This document shows positions 56,416-64,000 of a stretch of 64,000 nt of DNA, piece by piece (the stretch's first letter is position 1; every line of letters starts with the position of its first letter). The notes beneath the pieces were generated by a model. The model was not told the DNA's origin and did no database searches. It worked only from the letters and a program-made list of their open reading frames with translations. A program made the position numbers and the translations under genes. Origin of the DNA: Argyresthia goedartella (Eukaryota > Arthropoda > Insecta > Lepidoptera > Argyresthiidae). The stretch lies in NCBI GenBank assembly GCA_949825045.1, contig OX463809.1:2383501-2447500 (forward strand). Reading direction: 5' to 3'.

Positions 56416-57472
56416 ATTATATATAAAAGGAATACGAGTGTAGACAAAAGTGACGGCGTTAATTACTTCCACTTAATAAAGAAAAGAGGGCGCAAACAAT
56501 GCGCTCGACTCAAACTAAAATGACGTAGCGCCAAACCACATAAATATAGTTTAAAAATAAACTACGCTATTTTGTCAAAAATATTTTCGAGGAGAGTTTA
56601 CGAATACATAATATCCAATTAAATCAGAATTACCGGAAAATATATAACAATTTAGAGGTATTTTCTCAATCAAATTATATCGCAAAAAGTTCATCCAATC
56701 GCGTTTTTCTTCAGTGAGAATTTTATTCAAATACTCAATAAATGGTAACCCAAAAAATCAAATCTGTAGATCTCTTTATAATGGAGTAAATGGATTCGAA
56801 AAAGATACCATTTTTTATATCACCTTAGGGGCAGAAAAAATGTATGAAATCCTGTTTACTGCATTGTTTTAAAGTAAATAATTTTCTAATTTTCACTGAG
56901 AAATACGAGCGTTAAATTTCTCTTCAGTTTTATTTAGTCCTAATTTTCTTGCAGTAGTAAAAGAAAAGCAGATCATGCACCTCGCATTAATTAATTTATG
57001 TTGCTCACTGGCACTCGGGCTCCATATAAGCACTCGATACAATAGTGCAGTACTTTCTACTTGGTGCAACAGTCTACTATTTTACTATTTGAAAGCAGAA
57101 AAAAAATAAAAATAAAACAACTGCTTTACAACTTATCAGTAGAAGGACATTCCGACTTGAGGACTTTGACTTGAGGCTTAAATAAGCTTCAACAGTTTGG
57201 AGAAAAATGTGGGATCTGTATTATATAATTTATTAAAGAAAAACTTTTATGGAATACATATAGACTATCTGTTACATTTAAGATATAAAAACCTTTCTTC
57301 CTGATGAATTATTTTCTACTAAATGGAAATTCGCTCGGTAATCAGTTTTCTAAATTAAACTAACACGCAAAAAAGGTTGAAAAATATAAAAAATGTGTTC
57401 GTTTTATTTAAGTTTTAAGATATTTATTAAACGAGTTAATTAATATTTTATATAATTTGATTAATTTGGCAA

Positions 57473-57700
57473 CTCGCGGAGCCGCGGGTCTCTGCGGGGG
57501 CGGGGCGGTGCGGTCAGCCTGCTCCCTCCGACGCGTTGCGAGTGGTAGCGACGGGTATTTGTTTTCTTTGTCCAATGCTCAAGGCCATTGGCGCTTGTTC
57601 ACCCCGTAAAAACAACACACCACAATTGTTGTTGTATAGCGCATGCGCCTGTATCACCTAATGTGTTAGGTTACAGTACTGCACCGTCACGGCCCCTTAT
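57473..57700. other. GC-rich, CpG-containing patch without a recognised gene
   Basis: A short GC-rich island ('gcgggggcggggcggtgcgg') with several CpGs inside AT-rich DNA. It could be a promoter or noncoding first exon of a gene outside the window, or part of a repeat. An ORF at 57588-57812 (+) has no recognised similarity. Confidence 0.35.
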
Positions 57701-58195
57701 TCCTGACAAAAGGCGAATAATTGTTGCGAAACCACACACGTACCATCTACTGAACATATCAGGACACTTGCTGAGCCAATTTGGTCACTTTGTGCAGGCT
57801 AATTCGGAGTAGAGCTACTCGAGCCAAACTGCGGATGCATGGCCGCTTGCCATTCATTCATGGTGGCTAGTTTATATAAGAGAGGAGAGATCAGATACGA
57901 AATAGCTGGTTAAAAACATCACCTTCTAAATCTACTATGCATTATCTGTAACATTTAAACCTGTTCCAAGGTTTCTAGGTTAGGGTTTAGTATCATATTT
58001 CGCGGGTACGTATTATAATACCGAAAGTTCATATAACCTCGACTGAACTCCCCACGTCGCGTCGTCGTCTAAACTAAACATCTAAATACAAAATACCTAA
58101 AGTTCCACATCCTGAAGCCCAAAATCTCGAAACTCAAAAGCTAATGTCTAAATGACCGAAAGTGGGAAATCCCGAAAGAACGAAATCCCGATAGC

Positions 58196-58500
58196 AATAA
58201 ATTTTAAGGATTTTTTTTGTTGTTCTTACATGTTCAACCTAACACGAAGGATAGAAGGGGCTTCGCTTCGCTAACCCCTTTACCCTTCACCTAAGCTACC
58301 GCAGTGTTTTGCCTGAGCTATGTGAAGGGTAAAGCTACCGCAGTATTTTGCCTGAGCTTAGGTGAAGGGTAAAGCTACCGCAGTGTCTTCCTGAGCTTAG
58401 GTGAAAGGTAAAGGGGGTGACCGAAGCGAAGCCCCCTTTATCCTTCGTTTTAGGTTGAACATGTAAGAACAACAAAAAATACTTAAAATTTAGTGCTATC
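58196..58500. mobile_element. Head-to-head dimer of the GCTTCGC element
   Basis: A + oriented half (to about 58310) and a - oriented half (from about 58400 to 58495) face each other. Three tandem copies of the 'aagctaccgcagt.ttt..cctgagctta' segment lie between them. Confidence 0.75.
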
Positions 58501-59186
58501 GGGATTTCCTACTTTCGGGATTTCATACTTTCGGGATTTCATATGAACTTAAGTCTTTTCTACTTCGGTATTATGATACGCGTTTTCATTTGATACCCTA
58601 TTTCGCCATGTTTAGGGGTAACGCGTGCGAGCAGCATACAATTTACAAACATGCACGGTACTATTACTTTGACTTTACCGCTTGACACTTCACGGTTTTA
58701 GTCACTAAAGTGATCAAGACGATTTGACACAGAGGTGTATCATGAAGAGTATATTAAGGTGATACCAAAATATATATACAATAGGAATACGAATCTAAAC
58801 GCAAGTGTCAGCGTTAATTACTTCCACATAAGAAAGAAAAGGGAGCGCAAACAATGTTAGTCGTATTTTGTCGAATGCATAATATCCACATTCAGAATTT
58901 CAGAATTACAGGAAAAAATAAAACAATTTAAAGTTATTTTCGTAATTAAATCATATCGAGAGAATGATTCAATTTAGTGAGAATCTTAATCTTTACTCCA
59001 TAAACGTAAACCCAAAAACAAATCTGTAGATGACTTTATAGTGGAGTAAATGGATTCGAAAAAAAAAACAATTTTTTGGTATCGCCTTAAAGGAAAAATC
59101 TGAAATCAGTTCATTGATTTACGATATGAAAATAAAAAGCCGATAAGTGTTGAGCGGTAAAGTTAAAGTAACCGCACTACACATAC

Positions 59187-59367
59187 ATTTCTTCTGGCCC
59201 CACACTACGATTCCCTGTGCCATGGGAACCAAAAACAGCGAAGTCACAAACATGTAAACATCCAAGACTTGCAGTTTTTTATCTTCCTCACCAGCCGGTA
59301 TTCGACCTCGGTACCCCTCGCCTGAGAGGCACAGGCAGCCACGACCGCCACACCACAGAGATCATCC
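59187..59367 (-). mobile_element. SINE family 2 copy
   Basis: 'ggccccacactacgattccc', 'gaaccaaaaacagcgaagtc' and an inverted tRNA-like head ending 'ccacaccacagagatcatc'. Confidence 0.6.
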
Positions 59368-59821
59368 TACCTTATGTATTAAGGGGATATACCTCGACCG
59401 TGCAAAGGTCCCCGTTACTCCAGGCGGAAGGACCCGCAGTGTGAGAGGGACGGAATCGGGGAAAAATTACAAAATGTCCGTTTTAAATTCATATAAAATT
59501 AACTAAAATAGGTATGAAAAAATCTATAATAGGTGATTTGGGTATCGTCAAAACCCACCTAAATAAATATTTTTGAATTCTTAGCTCTATACCAATTTGT
59601 CAGTAAATCAAAAAAAGTGTAAATTTAGACCACATTTCAATAATTATTCCTATCAAGTGAAAACCCTCCAATCGCGTTTCTGTTATTACAAAATCTAGAA
59701 ACAGGTGCCAAAATTGTTATATTAATATATTTAACTTGGAGCTTCTTTTGAACAGCAAAGAAATAACTTCAAAAAGTGTCGATTTTGTCGATATATCACC
59801 TTAACTAATAATTTGCAGACG

Positions 59822-60108
59822 TTCCAAGAGGGACCCTATTACTAAGCCTCCGCTGTCCGTCCGTCTGTGTGTCCGTCTACCCGTCTGTGCGCCTGTCCTT
59901 CAGCGGGCTGTAACTCATGAACCGTAATATCTTGAGAGTTGAAATTTTACAGACTGTGTATTTCTGTTGCCGCTACAGCAAAAAAATGAGTTTCATGCAA
60001 TTTCAAAAATTAAAGGGTTTTCCCATATACGAGACGGTTTTTTGCGTTAATTCTTATATTATGTTACGGAACCCGTCGTGTGCAAGTCCGACTCGCACTT
60101 GGCCGGTT
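59822..60108 (+). repeat. Dispersed 'cttggcc' repeat, fullest copy
   Basis: Runs from 'ccaagagggaccctattact' through repeated 'gtccgtctgt', 'ctcatgaaccgtaatatctt' and 'gttgccgctacagcaaaaaa' to 'gtccgactcgcacttggccg'. Confidence 0.65.
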
Positions 60109-60659
60109 ATTAACGTCCACAAAAGTGCCACAGGAGATGGAAATTTAAAAAAAATAAAAATACGTTTATTCACAAAAACTAGTCCTTTGCAGGGCTTCCT
60201 GTTTCCCAAATTAGGGCACCTAACCTGTTTCTTCCCGATATAAAACAGTTTAACAATTTTTTTTTTGTTGCACCGTGCCAGCTTTAGTCTCGGAAACGGT
60301 TTAAAAATACGGTTTCCTACAACGAATACCATCCACTCTGATTCATAGCATACAGCTCCACTGCTCTAGATAGACGAGTACCTTCACTAGGCCACACGGT
60401 ACCCTAAATTCTAATCAAGAAAATTATCGATGCACTCGTAAGTATCGACTTGTACCGACACTTGTGCCGACACAGTGCTACTGCTAACTCGACCCAATTT
60501 TCGCACGTCGGCATTTCGTAACTATATACCAGCGTTTAAACATAGCGTTACATCTATTTCCATGCGGGCTGGCAAAGGCACCCCAAGGTCACGCTTAGCC
60601 AATTATTCGACACTCCTAATACGTAATTTCTTAATTGGTAATGTCTTTATTGTGATACA

Positions 60660-60940
60660 CGAAAGGTCCGTGGTATAGCGGTAATCGCACATCGGGAACG
60701 ATCGTAAGGGTAGCAACATCTGGCCGAGACGAGCACTGGATGGGTGTCCGTTTATTTGTGGCATTTGTAGCCTCCGTGACTAGTGTCTTCGGATGACACG
60801 TTAGTAGTCTCAAAGCTGGGCAGCTTGACAACTTCTGACAGTCGGGTTGGGCGTTAGCCCGGCACCCCTGCATCAACCCGCACTGAGCCAGCGTGGTGGA
60901 GTATGGCTCAATCTTTCTCGCATCCGGGTAAAGATCCCCT
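60660..60940. repeat. tRNA-like start and LINE-like fragment
   Basis: 'ggtccgtggtatagcggtaa' resembles an A box, then 'cttcggatgacacgtta' and 'gcactgagccagcgtggtgg', shared with about 56150-56270. It is a degenerate composite. Confidence 0.4.
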
Positions 60941-61000
60941 CGGGACAGTAATGGGCTAGATTTACTTTTACTACACAAAACATGTACAAGGACGACTGAC

Positions 61001-61165
61001 GACCCGAATGGCCCAGTCGGCAGTGAGCCTGCCTACGAAGCCAAGGGTACCGGGCTCGAGTCCCGGTGGGGGCAAATATTTGTTTGACGAGAACGGATGT
61101 TTGTACCCTAGTCATGGTTGTTTATCTAAGTATAATATTTCTCTATATAAGTATGTTTATCGTTG
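61001..61165 (+). mobile_element. tRNA-derived SINE family 1, 3'-truncated
   Basis: tRNA-like head 'gacgacccgaatggcccagt' and 'ggctcgagtcccggtggggg'. The body stops after 'gtatgtttatcgttg' and joins the inverted-repeat arm at 61168. Confidence 0.7.
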
Positions 61166-61167
61166 CG

Positions 61168-63029
61168 TAATGGGAAAGGGATTACAAGTAAATTTGTCAT
61201 TGTCATTGAGTGGTCATTGTCTACCGGGATTGGGCCCCCCGGTGGTGCCCACCCAAGACCGCCGCCCACGTTAATTAGTTCACAAATCACAACTCCATTT
61301 TGCGTGATATGGGGCTAGCCCAACAACTGCAACAACACAACACAATGCTACAATTTGACTTCAAACTTTGTAAAGCATACGTAATAGTTATTTAATTTAT
61401 TTACTTTTACCTAAGTTATTTGCGTTTTAAATTGTCGACCCGAATGGCCGAGCCGAGGGTTCAAGTCCCGGTGGGGGCAAATATTTGTTTGATGAGAACG
61501 GATTGTTTGTACCCTAGTCATGGTTGTTTGTCTATCTAAATTTAATATTTATCTATATATGTTTGTGTATTGTTGTCTAGTACCCAAGATACAGGGAATC
61601 CTGGTTTGGGGCTAGATCATTGTGTATAAATAGTGTCCAAGGTATTATTATTATTATTATAAGCTTATCTCTAACAAGAGATTTCTTCCAGCATGCCATC
61701 ATTAAATACTACGAGTAAAATAACAACACAACAATAAACCCAAATACTTATTTGGCCCACTAAAATACTAACGGCGTTTTCGCTCATTTACTACATATTT
61801 TATTTGCCAGATTTATATTTTTCAATTATCCAAAACCATTAGTAAGCATTGCGATACGCTTTCTCCGAAATATCAAGATCGGTGATTGGCCGATGAAATG
61901 ACATGGTCCATTTAATAGTGTGGCGAAATTAACGCCAAATATCATATTTCGGCGGGCGACTTTCACATTCTCGTATTTCTAGGCTGCTTGAAATTCGATG
62001 CGCCCGCGCCGCGCCGGGAATGTTGTGTGCATCTCATATTGTATGGATATTGTGCTAGTCTGGCTGGCACATACCAATAGCATACTTACATTAGGCTTAT
62101 GTTTAAACGATTACCAAAAACGCACCTATTTTACTACCCACAAATTCGAAATGACTGCCAGAATGGGTAAATGATCACCAAACTTGTTTTTATGTTTGTG
62201 TATTTAAGTTTATGTTTTAAGTATTTTTTGTTGTTCTTACATGTTCAACATAACACGAAAGATAAAGGGGGCTTCGCTTCGCTACCCCTTTACCCTTCAC
62301 CAAAGCTACCGCAGTATTTTGCCCTGATATTTTCTGCAACTTTTGGTGATCATTTACCCATTTTGGGTAGGAAAAAATATTTTGGTGGTCTTTTAAATTG
62401 TTCTTCTTACATTATGGGTGAGACGGATTATAAATTGGACTAATTAGAACAAATCACAAACAATACAGAGAAGTTGTACAATTAGTTTTGTTCAGCAAAC
62501 CCAGGATGGAAAGGATAGATTTAATACCTTGGATAATAATAATAATACCTTGGATTACACACACTATTTACACACATTGATCTAGCCCCAAACTAGGATT
62601 CCCTGTATCTTGGGTGCTAGACAACGATACACATACTTATATAGATAAATATTAAATTTAGATAGACAAACAACCATGACTAGGGTACAAACAATCCGTT
62701 CTCATCAAACAAATATTTGCCCCCACCGGGACTTGAACCCTCGGCTCGGCCATTCGGGTCGACAATTTAAAACGCAAATCACTTAGGTAAAAGTAAATAA
62801 ATTAAATAACTATTACGTATGCTTTACAAAGTTTGAAGTCAAATTGTAGCATTGTGTTGTGTTGTTGCAGTTGTTGGGCTAGCCCCATATCACGCAAAAT
62901 GGAGTTGTGATTTGTGAACTAATTAACGTGGGCGGCGGTCTTGGGTGGGCACCACCGGGGGGCCCAATCCCGGTAGACAATGACCACTCAATGACAATGA
63001 CAAATTTACTTGTAATCCCTTTCCCATTA
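61168..63029. repeat. Large inverted repeat, arms of about 0.5 kb
   Basis: Arm 1 (61168-61660) and arm 2 (62525-63029) are nearly identical on opposite strands over about 490 bp. Each arm has a unique-looking segment ('cccgccgcccacgttaattag' on one side) plus a SINE whose tRNA-like head has the same internal deletion. The spacer (61661-62524) holds a GCTTCGC element at 62096-62405. Confidence 0.85.
62096..62405 (+). mobile_element. GCTTCGCTTCGC element (copy 9)
   Basis: Nearly complete: 'ggcttatgtttaaacgatta', 'ttttactacccacaaattcg', core at about 62268, ending 'aaaaaatattttggtggtc'. It sits in the spacer of the large inverted repeat. Confidence 0.75.
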
Positions 63030-64000
63030 TTGAATAACTAATTTTTATAATGAACCTTAATATTTACTATTATTACCTAAAAACATGATTTTCCCACCGC
63101 CAAATAATGGATACGTAAAGTTGACCGCCGTCACCGCGGCATTGTCACTGAGCGGTCATTGTGATAGCAGAAATAGGCCCCCGTGCCTCTGCCACTACGT
63201 ATGGAGTAAGACTTTTTTGTAAACAAAAACTCTGTTCTCTTTTTTTTTTTTTTGTAAACAAAATGTATTTCACTTTCCTGCAAACGAAAGTGCACCCTGA
63301 AAAATGCATCGCGAATTTCAACCTTATCCCATAGTAATAGCGGACCTGTGAATAGTCCATTGTACTGAGGGTGTCCTTACGCGAGAGATCCTTTCGCTGG
63401 CAGACCCTGAAAAATGCATCGCAAATTTCAACCTTGTGCCAGGGTTTGTTTTTGTTTTCGTTTTTAACCTACTTCAAAACACTTCTCAATTCGGTTATAT
63501 TTTTTTTATGTTTGTTTCCTCAAAACTGTTTCTACATAGTTGAACCGATTTCAAAACTTATTTTTTTATTTGAAATACCTTCCCGTTTGGTCACATTTTT
63601 TGAAAATTAGAAATTGGTCCAGTAGTTTGGTTCCTAAAGCAAAAATACTGGAATTATGATGTCATCCACATAAACGAAATTGCGCATTGTTGTTTTACTG
63701 GTCTATAAGTACCTACCATATATTCGTCAGAGACGTGTGATTCGTGTGGGCTGGACTGTCAGACGGACAGATTTCGTGGCCTTGTTTTCGTGTACATTGA
63801 CGACATTCGCATCCCGACCGGGGAGGAAGAAATAGGTCTTGAACTTGTAGTCGGTTTTTTTAATGTTTTTATCTACACACGTATCATAAACCCTCTTTAA
63901 TGCGGACAAAAACCGCACGTTACGATCAGCATAATGTTAAACTACTTGGTAAAAACTCATTTCTTATCTGAAAAATTACACATTATGACCATAATGTGTA
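63030..64000. other. Terminal stretch, no gene
   Basis: A 32-bp direct repeat ('accctgaaaaatgcatcgc...') occurs at 63294-63325 and 63404-63435 with one mismatch. The segment 63873-63965 resembles 1457-1545. No ORF is convincing. Confidence 0.5.

Larger units (their letters stand above)
55294..59092. repeat. Three copies of a TTAAGGTGATA-ended repeat family
   Basis: Copies at about 55294-55710 (minus), 56416-56828 (plus) and 58754-59092 (plus). They share 'ctccatttactcgaatcc'-type segments, 'aaatctgtaga', 'cgcgatt/aatcgcg' and 'cctgtaattctga'. The last copy has clear ends TTAAGGTGATACCAAAA and the complement GGTATCGCCTTAA. The first two form a 1.5-kb inverted pair. A related piece lies at about 59389-59815. 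Confidence 0.55.

Noticed and set aside
57588..57812. 74-codon + ORF near the CpG-rich patch
   Set aside because: No domain, no coding signature and no splice context that supports a gene.

Overview
The window looks like nuclear DNA of an insect, most likely a moth or butterfly. The Notch protein has the insect layout, introns carry tRNA-derived SINEs, and several dispersed repeats resemble families I know from lepidopteran genomes. The order Lepidoptera is inferred from these repeats and was not tested.

Layout. (1) 2039-26090, + strand: 25 exons of Notch, from the end of EGF repeat 12 to the stop codon. The signal peptide and EGF1-12 lie upstream of the window. Exon phases agree throughout and give about 1,965 residues: EGF13-36, three LNRs, the heterodimerisation region, the membrane helix, RAM, ankyrin repeats, and a C-terminal tail with PPSY, PEST-like and EAIYI motifs. 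A 3'UTR follows, ending near 27.97 or 28.84 kb. (2) 30588-34094, + strand: a seven-exon aminergic-like GPCR of 395 residues. (3) 35341-49894, - strand: a seven-exon gene for a 321-residue, cysteine-rich, EB-module-like secreted protein with a predicted GPI tail. It ends tail-to-tail with the GPCR. (4) 49.9-64.0 kb: no gene recognised; a dense patchwork of SINEs, MITEs, LINE fragments and inverted repeats.

The introns and intergenic DNA hold two sizeable dead LINEs (35.8-37.2 kb on -, 38.8-41.95 kb on +) and many LINE tails. They also hold a recurrent non-autonomous element with a GCTTCGCTTCGC core (nine sites), two SINE families, several TIR elements and two unrelated minisatellites that both have a 43-bp period.

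The most striking point is at the end of the penultimate Notch exon. The last bases of the exon and its 5' splice site are amplified into nine tandem copies. Only the first donor keeps the frame into the PEST/EAIYI exon. The second shifts the frame, and later ones meet a TAA, so mis-choice would predict a Notch intracellular domain without its degradation tail. A second point is a GC-AG intron in the GPI-anchored gene, with a LINE sitting just inside the donor. No bacterial-type system, CRISPR array or convincing functional tRNA or rRNA gene was seen.
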